A DNA stretch of 64,000 nucleotides, taken from the NCBI RefSeq assembly GCF_000715075.1, contig NC_134103.1, positions 75,889,519 through 75,953,518 on the forward strand. The letters run 5' to 3'. Shown here in pieces: positions 35,646 through 47,480 of this stretch. The DNA is from Nicotiana tabacum (taxonomy: Eukaryota > Streptophyta > Magnoliopsida > Solanales > Solanaceae). Each line of letters begins with the position of its first letter. The stretch's first letter is position 1. The notes below the pieces were generated by a model. The model ran no database searches, was not told where the DNA came from, and saw nothing but the letters and a program-made list of their open reading frames with translations. Both the position numbers and the translations under genes were made by a program.

Positions 35646-36444
35646 CTTCAACTTCCAAAATACTCAACAATTACAAAATAAGCAATAATTACGGAAGGAA
35701 TAATCAAGGAAGTAATAACCTAAACTAAGCATGGATATCATAATTAAAAATACAATACAACACAAGGAAATAAGTTCAACCGGCATGCTTTAACCCAACA
35801 ACAACGCATAAGTACTTGTCATCTCACATATACGTTGTTCCCCCATATTAAACATGTAGCAAATAGACTAATAAGTCCTAATCCCTCAAGTCAAGGTTAA
35901 CCACGACACTTATCTCGCTCCGCAATTAAATCAAATCTCAATATGGGCCTTTCCTCTAACATTCACCTCCAAACTAATCGAATCTAACCAAATATAATTC
36001 AAACAATTCAAAGCAAGCCTTAGAAACTACACATGAGTGAAAAAGATTCAATCTATAATGATTTTGAAAAAGGTCAACAAAAGTCAACTCCGAGCCCGAT
36101 TGGCCAAAACCTGAGATTCGGACCAAAACCCAATTACCCATTCACCCCGAGCCTGATTATGTGATTAGTTTCGAAATCCGACCTTAATTTGAGGTATAAA
36201 TCTCAATTTTACAAAAATCTCCAATTCTACCCAAATATCTTATTTCTACCATGAAAGAGCATAGATTAAAGGTTACAAATCAATGAATGTTGATGGAAAT
36301 GGAAGAAAACGAGTTAAAATATACTAACCTACGAAGTATGGATGAAATTTCTCTTCAAAATCGCCTCTAGGCCGAGCTCTAATGTGGAAATGGTGAAAAA
36401 TGGGTTAAATCCCAATTGTTAAAAGTTTTAAAGACCGGGCATCA

Positions 36445-36720
36445 AATGTTCATCGCGTTCGCGAGACACCTGACTGATCGTGAAGCAGCAGCGGCCAAAG
36501 GCCTTCGCGTTCGCGAAGAGTAACGGCTAAGCTCCCCTCCCATGCCCCATAACCCTACGCATTCACGAGAGGCTGGTCGCGTTCGCGAAGGATAAACCCC
36601 CAAGTGCTTCACGTTCACGGCCAAGCCATCTCGTTCGCGATGAAGAAATTCTCCCCAGTCCCCAGTTACCCTTCGCGATCGCGAGAGTAGCTTCGCGATC
36701 GCAAAGAAGGATACACCAGA
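36445..36720. repeat. GC-rich palindrome array in the 3' LTR
   Basis: Ten or so short palindromes built on TTCGCGTTCGCGAA and TTCGCGATCGCGAA, separated by 10-25 bp. Several units show CpG loss (TTCACGTTCACGG, CGCATTCACGA). The array recurs at 44105-44390 in the 5' LTR. Confidence 0.85.
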
Positions 36721-37479
36721 TATCAGCAGTAGTGAAACCCAGCAATGCTTCAAGTCCAAAATGGTCTGTAGCCTATCCGAAACTAATCCGAGGCCCTCGG
36801 GATCCAAACCAAACATGCACACAAGTGTAATAATATCATACAAACTTGCTCGCGCGATCAAAACACCAAAATAACACCAAGAACTACGAATCGGACATCA
36901 AAATGAATGAAATTTTCAAAGAAACTTAAGAACTTCCAAATTTACAGCCGGATGTCCGAATCCCGTCAAATCAACTCTGCTTTGCACCAAATTTTACAGA
37001 CAAGTCATAAATAGTGAAATAAACATATACCAAGTTCCGAAACTAAAATCCAAACTCGGTAGCAACAAAGTTAACCTACGGTCAAACTTAGGAATTCTTT
37101 AAACCTTCAAGTTACTAGTTTTCAACAAATCACGTTAAATTAAGTTAGGGACTTTTGAATTCGATTCCAGGAATACGCCCAAGTCCCAAATTACGATACG
37201 GATCCACCGGGACTGTTAAAATACTAACCCTGGTCCGTTTACATAAAATATTGACCGTAGTTAACTCAAATAATTTTAAGGCTAAATTTCATATTTTCTT
37301 CAATTTTCACATAAAAAATTTTCAAAAAAAGACACGAACTGCGCACGAAAATCGAGAAAGGCTAAATGGAGCTATTCAAAGTCTTGGAACACATAAATGA
37401 AAGCTAAAACTCAAAGTGACCTATCGGGTAAACACATTCTCTGCCTCTAAAACAAACGTTCGTCCTCGAACGGACATAG

Positions 37480-40400
37480 AAAGGTACCTGGACTGGTGAA
37501 AAGGTGTGGATATATTTTTCGCATGTCGGACTCGGACTCCCACGTGGCTGCCTCAATCGGCTGACCTCTTTATTGCACTCTAACTAAAGGATAACTCTTA
37601 CCTCAACTTCCGAACTTCCGAGCTAGAATGGCCACCGGTTCCTCCTCATAAGTCAAATCCTTGGCCAATTGGACTGAGCTGAACTCTAACACATGGGACA
37701 GATCACCGTGATACTTTCAAAGCATGGACATATGGAACACTGGATGGACTACTGATAAACTAGGTGGCAATGCAAGCATGTAGGCCGCCTCACCCACTCT
37801 CTCAAGAATCTCAAAGGGTCCGATATACCTAGGGCTCAACTTTCTCTTCTTCTCGAACCTCATCACCCTTCATGGGTGAAACCCGGAGCAATACCTTCTC
37901 TCCAACCATGAATGCAATATCATGAACTCTCCGGTTGGCATAACTCTTCTGCCTAGATTGAGCCATGCAAAGTCGATCCTGAAATCATCTTGACCTTTTT
38001 CAAGGCATCCTGAACCAAATCGGTACCCAACAACTAAGCCTCTCCAAGCTCGAACCAACCAACTGGCGAACGGAACCACCTCCCATACAATGCCTCATAG
38101 GGAGCCATCTGAATACTCGATTGGTAGTTGTTGTTGTAGGCAAACTCTGCAAGCGGCAAGAACTCCTGAAATCCATAACGCAAGCGTGAAGCATATCATC
38201 CAATATCTGAATGGTGCGCTCGGACTGCCCGTCCGTCTAGGGGTAAAATGTTGTACTCAACTCAATCCGTGTGCCTAACTCACGATGTACGGCCCTCCAG
38301 AAGTGCGAGGTGAATTGTGTATCTCGATCAGAAATGATGGACACAGGCACACCTTGAAGACGGTCGATCTTGCGGATATAGATCTCAGCTAACCGCTCTG
38401 AATAATAGATAACTGCCACTAGAATGAAATGTGCCGACTTGGTCAACCTGTCCACAATTACCCATACTGCGTTGAACTTATTCTGAGTCTGTGGGAGCCC
38501 AACAACTAAATCCATGGTAATACACTCCCACTTCCACTCAGGAATCTCAAGCCTCTAAAGCAAACCACTCGGCCTCTAATGTTCGTACTTTACTTGCTTA
38601 CAATTCAAACACCGAGCTATATATGCAACTATATCCTTCTTCATCCTTCTCCACCAATAATGCTGCCGCAAATCTTGATATATCTTGGAGGCATCAGGAT
38701 GAATGGAATACCGGGAACAGTGGGCCTCCTCAAGAATCAATTCACGAAGCCCATCTACATTGGGCACACAAATATGACCCTGCATTTGCAACACTCATCA
38801 TCCCCAATAGTAACTTGCTCGGCACCACTGTGCCATACCATGTCCTTAAGGACAAGCAAATGGGGGTCGTCATACTGACGCTCTCTGATGCACTCATATA
38901 AAGAAGACCGAGAGACCGTGCAAGCTAGAACACGGCTGGGCTCCAAAACACTTAAGCTCACGAACTGATTGGCCAAAACCTAAATATCTAATGCTAGCGG
39001 TCTCTCCCCAACTGGAATATATGCAAGACTACTCATACTCACAGCCTTCCTACTTAAGGCATCAGCCACTACATTGGCCTTCCCGGGATGATACAAAATG
39101 GTGATATCATACTCTTTCAATAGCTCCAACCACCTCCTCTTCCTCAAGTTGAGATGTTTTTGCTTGAACAAATATTTTAGACTTAGATGATCCGTGAACA
39201 CCTCACACGACACGCCGTAGAGGTAATGCCTCCAAATCTTCAACGCATGAACAATGGCTGCCAACTCTAGGTCATGGACAGGGTAATTCTTCTCATGAAC
39301 CTTCAACTGTCGCAACGCGTAAGCGATCACCCAGCTATCCTGCATCAATACTGCACCAAGACCAATACGCGATGCATCACAATACACCGTGTAGGATCCT
39401 GAACCTGTGGGCAATACCAATACTGGCATCGTAGTCAAAGCAGTCTTGAGCTTTTGAAAGCTCAAATCACACTCTTCGGACCACCTGAACGGAGCACCCT
39501 TCTATGTCAATCTAGTCAATGGGGCTGCTATGGACGAAACCCCTCCACAAACCGATGATAATAACCCGCCAAACCCAAGAAACTCCGAATCTCTATAGTT
39601 GAAGTAGGCCTAGGCCAGTTTTGAACTACCCTAATCTCCTTAGGATCCACTTTTATGCCCTCGGCCAATATAATATGACTCCAGAAGGCGAATGAGTCTA
39701 ACCAAAACTTGTACTTTGAAAACTTGGCATATAACTATCTCTTAGGGTCTGAAGTATAATCCGAAGGTGCTGCTCATGCTCCTCTCGACTGGGGGAGTAG
39801 ATCAAGATATCATCAATGAATACAATCACAAAATAATTCAAATAGGGCTTGAATACCCCATTTATCAAATCCATAAATGTTGTTGGAGCATTTGTCAACC
39901 CAAATGACATCACTAGGAACTCATAATACTCTTATACCGAGTCTGATACGTCGTCTTAGGGACATCCGATGCCCAATTCTTCAACTGATGGTAGACAGAC
40001 CTCAAATCAATCTTCGAAAACACTTTGTCACCTTGAAGTTGATCAAATAAGTCATCAATCCTCGGCAACGGATACTTGTTCTTGATAGTGACCTTGTTCA
40101 ATTTTTGATAGTCTATATGCATCCTCATCGAACCATCTTTCTTCTTCAAAAACAACACGGGCGCACCCCAGGGCGAGACACTAGGTCTAATGAATCCCTT
40201 ATCAAGCAAATCATGTAACTGCTCCTTTAATTCCTTCAACTATGGCGGAGCTATACGGTATGGTGGAATAGAAATGGGTTGAGTGCCCGGAGCCAAATCA
40301 ATACAGAATTCAATATCTTTGTCAGTTTGCATTCCCGGCAGATCTGCAGGAAACACCTCTGGAAACTCACACACAACAGGTACTGAATCCATGGAAGGAA

Positions 40401-40720
40401 CCTCCGCACTCGAATCACGAACATAGGCCAAATATGATAAACATCCATTCTCGACCACACGTCGAGCCTTCACATAAGAAATAACCCTACTGCTAGAATA
40501 GCCAGGAGTTTCTCTCCACTCTAATCGAGGAAACCCCGGCATGGCTAAGGTAACCATCTTGGCGTGACAATCCAATATAGCACGATAAGGTGACATCCAA
40601 TCCATGCCCAAAATAACATCAAAGTCTACCATATCAAGAAGTAGGAGATGTACACTAGTCTCAAGACTCTCAATAGTAATCACACACGAGCGATAGACAC
40701 GATATACAATAATAGAATAT
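37480..40720 (-). pseudogene. Tekay/Del pol: reverse transcriptase, RNase H, integrase, chromodomain
   Basis: Minus-strand blocks in order are as follows. Aspartic-protease-like MVDFDVILGMDWMSPYRA lies near 40610. Reverse transcriptase spans 39698-40239, with [20 protein letters not shown] and the catalytic [10 protein letters not shown]. RNase H lies at 38980-39465 ([20 protein letters not shown]). The integrase zinc finger (H, H, CLNC) lies at 38576-38794, with core blocks DLVVGLPQTQNKF and VSIISDRDTQFT at 38237-38515. A chromodomain near 37500-37600 shows PIEAATWESESDMRKIYPHL with an upstream stop. Frameshifts near 39905, 38795 and 38200 and several stops break it. The chromodomain would guide insertion into heterochromatin. 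Confidence 0.9.
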
Positions 40721-41100
40721 CACACATGTGTGGACACATACACAGGAGAACTCAAAGAATCACGAGTAGACACAATAATAGGATGACACGTAGGAATAAA
40801 TAGAGCCCGGATCAAATAGAACCGAAGCATCTCTATGGCAAACTGGAACAATACTTGTGATGATGGAATCAGAAGACTCGACCTCGGGTCTAACCGAGAA
40901 TGCATAAAAATGGGGATGGGCCCCACCACTCTGACCTCCATCTCTCGGACGGCCCCTAGCTGGCTGGCCTCCACCTCTAATGGCCTGACCTCCATCTCTG
41001 GTAGCCTGACCCCTGCCTCTAGCTTGCTGAACGGGCGGTGGAGTAACTGGTGCCAGAATCATGGCATGAGAACTCTGCTGGTACATATTGCCCTGTGATC
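40720..41100 (-). pseudogene. Tekay/Del protease region
   Basis: The minus strand shows a Gly/Arg/Gln-rich linker (QARGRGQATRDGGQA). The protease active-site motif follows as LFDPGSIYSYVS, where the family has D-S/T-G or DPGS; the Asp is kept. The frame changes between 40760 and 40683. Confidence 0.75.
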
Positions 41101-42422
41101 TGGGGAAAATCTAGGAAGGTACCTCAGATCTCCACAAGTATAACAAGCCCAAGTCTGCTAAGACTGTTGACCCTGGAACTGGCCCTGTCGACCTGGATAA
41201 ACACTCTGATAACTCTGGATCGAAGGTGCACTAATAGGAGGTGGTGGTGCACTGTAGTCTAGCTGCTCAGGATGAGATACATAAGGACCACGACTACCCG
41301 AAGCACCGAGGAATGCCTGAAGCGCTAACTAAAATAGCCTGGGAAGATGGCCCCTACCAAAAGAACCCCTGCCTCCAGACAAGGCACCATTGAAACCACC
41401 GAAATGACGAGGCCTATTATCAGATACCGGCCTTCTCTCCTGACTACGAACCATCTAGATCCTTCTAGAAATCTGTACGGCCCTCTGAAAAGAAATATTA
41501 TCTCAGGTTTCCTTGGTCATATGTAGCCTGATAGTGAAAGTAAGACCATCAATGAATCTCCTCACTCTCTCCCTCTCAGTAGGGAGCAAGATAATGGCGT
41601 GGCAAGCTAGGTCCATAAATCGAGTCTCATACTGGGTAACAGTCATGCTATCCTGCTGAAGACGCTTAAACTGTCTACGACAATCCTCTCTCAGAGTGAA
41701 AGGAATGAACTTCTCTAGAAATAGCTGTGAAATCTGATCCAAGGTAAATGGAGGTGAACCAGCTGGTCTAGTCAACACATAATCTCTCCACCATCTCTTG
41801 ACAGAATCGGTCATCTGGAACACTGCAAAGTCGACCCTATTGGTCTCAACAATACCCATGTTATGCAACACCTCATGGCAACGGTCCAAGTAATCTTGTG
41901 GGTACTCCGAAGGTGCACCACCTAAATGAACAGGGAAGAGCTTGGTAAACTTATCCATCCTCAACAAGGACTTAGAAGACATAGCGCGCCTATCACCGGC
42001 ATGTTCCGCAATAACCGGCTGAACCTCCCTAATTGGCTGGGTTGTTAGGGAGCCGTCTGCTCCGAGGTGTGAGTAGCGGGAGTCTGTACCCCTCCCCCAG
42101 CCCGAGAAATAGTTGGTACCACCAAAAATACACCAGTCTGGGTCACACTATCCATAAGGCGCACCAAACGGACTAGAGCATCCTGGAGCACTGGAGTGGC
42201 TATGAAGCCCTCCCGAACCTGAGCTGGTCCGACGGGCACGATCTGAGCTAGGACCTCTGCCTCGTGATCAATCTGAGGCTCCACTGCAGGTGCTACTGCT
42301 CGAGCTCTAGGCTGAGCTCTGCCTCTGCCTCGACCTTAGCCTCGGCCTCTACCCTTGGTAGTAACTGCCACAGGGGGTTCCGGCTCCTGTCCGGTTGTAG
42401 ATGATGTACGTGTTCTCGCCAT
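41101..42422 (-). pseudogene. Tekay/Del gag
   Basis: Starts with ATG at 42422 (MARTRTSS), but a TAA stands in frame at 42338-42336 after 28 codons. The main gag domain is read at 41503-41982, with DYLDRCHEVLHNMGI, VKRWWRDYV and LFLEKFIPFTLREDCR. The zinc knuckle near 41130-41165 reads CYTCGDLRYLPRFSP, so the His and the last Cys of the CCHC pattern are missing. Gag normally forms the particle and binds element RNA; this copy cannot. Confidence 0.85.
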
Positions 42423-42625
42423 CTTCAATAGAACAAGAATAGAATGGTTCAATCATCAATGATAGAATAAAATCAGACGATAGAGAAGGAAAAAAGTGAT
42501 TTTTTTTCCTAAACTCCATAGCCTCTGGAAGATAAGTACAGACGTCTCCGTACCGATCTTCCAGACTCTACTAAGCTTTCTCATGACTCGTGAGACTTAG
42601 GAAACCTAGTGCTCTGATACCAACT
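42423..42625 (-). other. Leader and primer binding site of the Tekay/Del element
   Basis: On the minus strand the LTR end is followed by TTGGTATCAGAGCAC, an initiator-Met tRNA primer site (plus coordinates about 42609-42623). About 185 bp of leader precede the gag ATG. Confidence 0.8.
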
Positions 42626-45119
42626 TGTCACGATCCGGAATCCCAACCTCGGGGTCATGATGGCGCCTAACATCCACTTGCTAGGCAAGTCGGCGTGAGA
42701 TAATTAAATAGATTTTTTTAACAATTTAAACACAATGGTGATATACAACGAGAAATAGAAACCCAATCTGATACACTGCCAACATAAGTCATGTGATAAT
42801 ATCTACTCCTAAAGATCTAGAGTCACGAGTACACGAGTAACTAGAAGTTCTACAAACAGAGTCTGGAATAAATACAACTGTTTCTAAGAAAATGAACAGT
42901 AAAAGAGGGAAGAGGAAGGGGACTTCAAGGCCTGCGGATGCTAGCAGATCTACCTCAAGTCTCTGTATGCAATGATCCGAGCTGACGCACCTCACTTGCC
43001 ACTGGGACCAATACTAGAATTTGCACAAGAAGTGCAGAAGTATAGTATGAGTACAACTGACCCAATATACTTCGTAAGTGTCGAGCCTAAACTTAATGAG
43101 GTAGTGACGAGGCTATGACAGGACACCTACATAAATAAACTTATACAAGTATATACGAAGCAGTAACAATAACAGAGAATAATAACATACAAATTGGGAG
43201 GGGACATGCAAAAAAGGGGAAAATATGATAACTACGACATGTATGAAATCACGTAATAGCCAAATAATCATCAACCAATGAAATCAGATAAACCAATGAT
43301 ATGAAAATGGCACGGCATCACCCTTCGTGCTTTTACTCTCAACCTCACCATGTAACAATGTATAAATGAGATGAATGGCACGACATCACCCTTCATGCTT
43401 TTACTCTCTTCCTCACCATATAATAATGAATAAATGAGATAAATGGAACGGCATCACCCTTCGTGATTTTACTCTCTTCCTCACTATGTATTAATCAATA
43501 AATGAGATAAATACAATGGCACGACATTACTTTCCTGCTTTTACACTCTTCCTTACCATGTAATGAAGATAGTATGAATTCGAGAAATAAATAATGCGGA
43601 GAATGTATTTAACGTCAAATATGATGTCAAGATACCAAACTTCAACTTCCAAAATACTCAGCAATTACGAAATAAGCAATTATTACGGAAGGAATAATCA
43701 AGGAAGTTATAACCTAACCTAATGATTTTGGAAAAAGTCAATAAAAGTTAACCCCGGGTCCGCTTGGTCAAAACCCTAGATTCTTACCAAAATCCAATTA
43801 CCCATTCACCCCCGAGCACGATTATATGATTAGTTTCGGAATCTGACCTCAATTTGAAGTCTAAATCTTAATTTTATAAAAATTCTTAATTCTACCTAAA
43901 TCCCTAATTTCTACCATGAAAGAGCATAGATTAAAGGTTAGAAATCAATAGGTGCTGATGGAAATGGAAGAAAACGAGTTAAAATATACTAACCTACGAA
44001 GTGGGGATGTAATATCTCTTCAAAATCGCCTCTAGGCCGAGCTCTAATGTGGAGATGGTGAAAAATGGTAAATCCTGATTTTTAGAAGTTTTAAAGACTA
44101 GGCGATCGCATCTGTGAGGCACCTGATCGCGAAGCAGCAGTGGCCAAAGGCCTTCGCGTTCGCAAAGGCTTACTCCCACCTGCATTCACATTCGCAGTCC
44201 TGATGTCGCATTCGCGAAGAGTAATGGCTAAGCTCCCCTCCCATGCCCAATAAACCTACGTGTTCGCGAGAAGCTGATCGCGTTCGCGAAGGGTAAACCC
44301 CCAAGTGTTTTGCGTTCGCGACCAAGCCATCGTATTCGCGATGAAGAAATCCTCCCCAGTCCCTAGCTACCCTTCGCGATCGCGAAGAAGGATACACCAG
44401 ATTTCAGCAGCGGTGAAAACCAGCAATCATTCAAGTCCAAAATGGTCCGGAGCCTATCCGAAACTCACTTGAGCACCTCGGACTCCAAACCAAACATGCA
44501 CACAAGTGTAATAACATCATACGAACTTGCTCGCGCAATTAAAATACCAAAATAATACCTAAAACTACGAATCGGATATCAAAATGAATAAAAAATTTAA
44601 AGAAACTTAAAAACTTCCAAATTTACAACCGGGCGTCCGAATCACATCAAATCAACTCTGTTTTGCACCAAATTTTGCAAACAAGTCATAAATATAGAAA
44701 TGAACCTATATCAAGTTCCGAAACTGAAACCCGAACCCGGTAGCAACAAAGTCAACCTACGGTCAAATTTAGAAATTCTTTAAACCTTCAAGTTACTAGT
44801 TTTCAACAAATCACGTTAAATCAAGTTAGGGATTTTCGAATTCGATTCCGGGCGTACGCCCAAGTCCCAAATAACGATACGGGCCCACCAGGACCGTCAA
44901 AATACTAATCCGAGTCCGTTTACATAAAATGTTGACCGTAGTCAACTCAAATCATTTTTAAGACTAAATTTCACATTTTCTTCAATTTTTCACATAAAAA
45001 TTTTTCAGAAAAAGACACGGACCATGCACGCAAATTAAAAAAAGCTAAACGGAACTATTCGAGGTCTCGAAACACAGAAATGAAGGCTAAAACTCAAAAT
45101 GACCTATCGTGTCATCACA
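42626..45119 (-). repeat. 5' LTR of the Tekay/Del element (2494 bp)
   Basis: It matches the 3' LTR with scattered changes, has four tandem CATCACCC units (43308-43560) against three, and lacks about 325 bp next to them. The palindrome array lies at 44105-44390. The element's promoter should lie here, read on the minus strand. Confidence 0.9.
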
Positions 45120-45200
45120 ATGTTATACATGTTAAAGTTCATTGACAATGTTAAAATTCCTTATATTGTTAGTATATATAATTTAAATTCAATAAAAATA

Positions 45201-45460
45201 CTCCTTCCGTTCACTTTTACTTGTCCACCATATTAAATATACGTTTTTATTTTTACTTTTTCACTATACTAAATCAAGAGAAAGATAATTTTTTCTTTAT
45301 GTTTTACCCTTATCGTTAACTACCTATTCTCAAATTATTTCTCAAGACCTTTTGAAATGCTACCATTACTAGGAGTTATATGGTAAAATACATATAATAA
45401 TTATTATTTTTTAAAGAATGTGAAAAATTCAAAATGGACACGTAAAAGTGAACTGAGTAG
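45201..45460. mobile_element. Stowaway MITE with TA duplication
   Basis: CTCCTTCCGTTCACTTTTAC at the left is inverted at the right (CGTAAAAGTGAACTGAGTAG). TA flanks both ends (45199-45200 and 45461-45462). The length is 260 bp with no coding. Confidence 0.82.
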
Positions 45461-46339
45461 TAATTAACCTACTATAATATGTCAAACTACACTCATAATA
45501 TTAAAAAAATCTTTAGGCTGTCAAACTAAAGTTCAAATTTAATTGGTTGTTGTTTCCCGTTAGTTCTGAACTAACTTCCAGGCATTTATTTCTTGTGTCC
45601 TTTCTCAACTACCCCACCCCACCCTCCACCAAAGTAAGGTGATGAGTTAGGTTCATTTATAAACTGTAGTAAGTTGGTGCTATCCCTCATAATTTATCTT
45701 TCCCTTTCCTCACAAATTGGAATGCAAAGAACAGTAGTGTTAATCAAAATCAGTAAATGTAACATTTATTTGTTCATAAATATCGAGGCAAGAGTGGACG
45801 AAATAATTACATTGCATGATTGGTTGAGAAAGTTGAGATAATATAATTGGAGAGGAGACATGAATCGTGAAAGAGAAGAGAGGTTAGGCAAATAATAAGG
45901 GAACAGTAAGGTGAGAGCCAACTCAGAAGCCTGTGGATATCATGTGCTTAATTAGGTATACACAACAAGACTCGTGTGGCTGTCCTAAAACATCTATCCC
46001 TTACCTACCTATTTTAGTCTCTCTCTATCCCTTCCCATGTGATACTTCTAATTTTTTTTTGGTGAGTGGACCTCGAATACGAGAGGGTGAAAATAGAACG
46101 ACAAAATAATAATGTATAGCCGTTTTTAAAATAATAGTTGAAAAAATATATATATTTATAAAAATTATACAAATTTTATACACTTTTTCGGCTATCAAAT
46201 ATAAATAGTTTCTGGTGTGAGCTAAAAGTGAAAACCCACCAAAAAAGACCAGAGAACTTTTGGGATGGAATTAGAACTATAAGGGATTTAGTATGATGGA
46301 TAAGCAAAAATAATCATGAATAAAAATCTAGTATCGCCT

Positions 46340-46565
46340 TATCCCTTGTTTGATTAGTAATCATGGGATAAGTTATCTCAAGATACTTATCCCAGGATTA
46401 AAAATAATACCGGGATAACTTATATCAGCTAGAGGTTGGAATAGTAATCTCAAAATAAGTTATCTCACGATAAAATAGTAAAATTGATAATCTCATGATT
46501 AATACAACATACTAAACAGTCAATAAGAAATAATACTATAATAACTAATCCTTACATAATTTATC
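46340..46565. repeat. GGGATAA inverted-repeat region, MITE-like
   Basis: Repeated GGGATAAGTTATC and GATAACTTAT motifs in both directions. The ends are not sharp, so only a repeat call is made. Confidence 0.35.
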
Positions 46566-46719
46566 TTCAAACCCAACGACCCCGAAGGGTTTGCGAGTTT
46601 GGCAAATTTTGATGCTATGAAACTGAACCCTAAATATATGTGCGAAAAAATGAGTATAGATAAAGTTACCATCAGGACTTACTGGGTAATAGTGCTGCTA
46701 AAATTGACCACACACTTAG

Positions 46720-47026
46720 TGGGCGTTTGGACATAAGAGTTGTAAAATTTCAAAAAAAAAAAGTGAAAAAAATTTTCAAGTGAAAATAGTATTTGAAAAT
46801 TAGAGTTGTGTTTGGACATGAATACAATTTTGGGTTTTTTTTTAAATTTTGTGAGTAATCTGAGTGAAAATTTTAAAAAAAAACTTTTTGAAGTTTTTTA
46901 AAATTTTGAAAAATTTTAAAATGCATCTTCAAATGAAAATTGAAAATTTTATGAACAAATGCTGATTTCGAAAAAAAGTAAAATCTTTTTGAAAAAAAGA
47001 AAAAACTTTCTTATATCCAAACGGAC
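46720..47026. mobile_element. MITE with GGCGTTTGGACATAAGA ends
   Basis: AGTGGGCGTTTGGACATAAGA at the left pairs with the complement of TCTTATATCCAAACGGACT at the right, with TA outside each end. The inside is A- and T-rich with paired AAATTTT runs that would fold on themselves. Confidence 0.65.
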
Positions 47027-47480
47027 TATAAATGTGAGTTTGATTCCCACTATTCTCCTTTCCTTTTCCCCCTCTCCAATCTCCTTATGAAATAAAAAAA
47101 TTCTAGAGTTAGATAAACAATTCAAAACACACTAAAAAATCAAAAGCAACAATATCTAAATTCTGGATTTGCCACTAGTTATCTCTTCATGAATGGAACT
47201 TCCTTTTTTTTTTTTTTTTCTTTTTGGGGTTGAAATTTACTTTTTGGAGTGAAAGTGGACCCGTGAATCTAAGAACGGAAAAGAAGAGGGAAAGAGCATT
47301 TGGTTGAACTTGAACCATACACCTAAGGGGTCGTTTGGTAGGGTGCATAAAAATAAGGTGTATTCGTAATGCTGGTATTAGTTATACTTGTATTAGTTAT
47401 GCTTATATTAGTTGTGCTAACATATTTCTTATCCATTATTTGGTTTGATGTATTAAAACGTTGCACAATTTTTAAAAGAA
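47027..47480. other. Host DNA with one end of a MITE
   Basis: GGGTCGTTTGGTAGGGTGCA at 47329 looks like a MITE terminus, but the partner end is absent. The Helitron end at 47481 may have interrupted it. Confidence 0.45.

Larger units (their letters stand above)
34780..37436 (-). repeat. 3' LTR of the Tekay/Del element (2657 bp)
   Basis: Holds three tandem units of about 69 bp (35461-35645, core GGCACGGCATCACCCTTCGTGC) and an array of GC palindromes (36445-36715; cores CGCGTTCGCGA and TTCGCGATCGCGA). In transcription direction the palindromes lie just before a TTTAAAA box. It has about 325 bp (about 35725-36050) that the 5' LTR lacks. Confidence 0.9.
34780..45119 (-). mobile_element. Tekay/Del chromovirus, 10.3 kb, minus strand
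   Basis: LTRs lie at 34780-37436 (3') and 42626-45119 (5'), flanked by the duplication ATGTT (34775-34779 and 45120-45124). The minus strand begins TGTGATGACACG. The 5' LTR ends GATCGTGACA, followed by the TTGGTATCAGAGCAC primer site. Gag, protease, reverse transcriptase, RNase H, integrase and chromodomain follow in the usual order. Many frames are broken, so the copy is defective. Confidence 0.93.
45120..46719. other. Host intergenic DNA with MITEs
   Basis: No gene is recognised. It includes a Stowaway MITE (45201-45460) and a GGGATAA-rich inverted-repeat region (about 46340-46565) that may be another MITE. The DNA at 45600-46030 is less AT-rich but shows no coding signal. Confidence 0.5.

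Noticed and set aside
36442..36861. 139-codon open frame on the minus strand
   Set aside because: It lies wholly in LTR sequence across the palindrome array. The other LTR copy does not keep it as a comparable frame.
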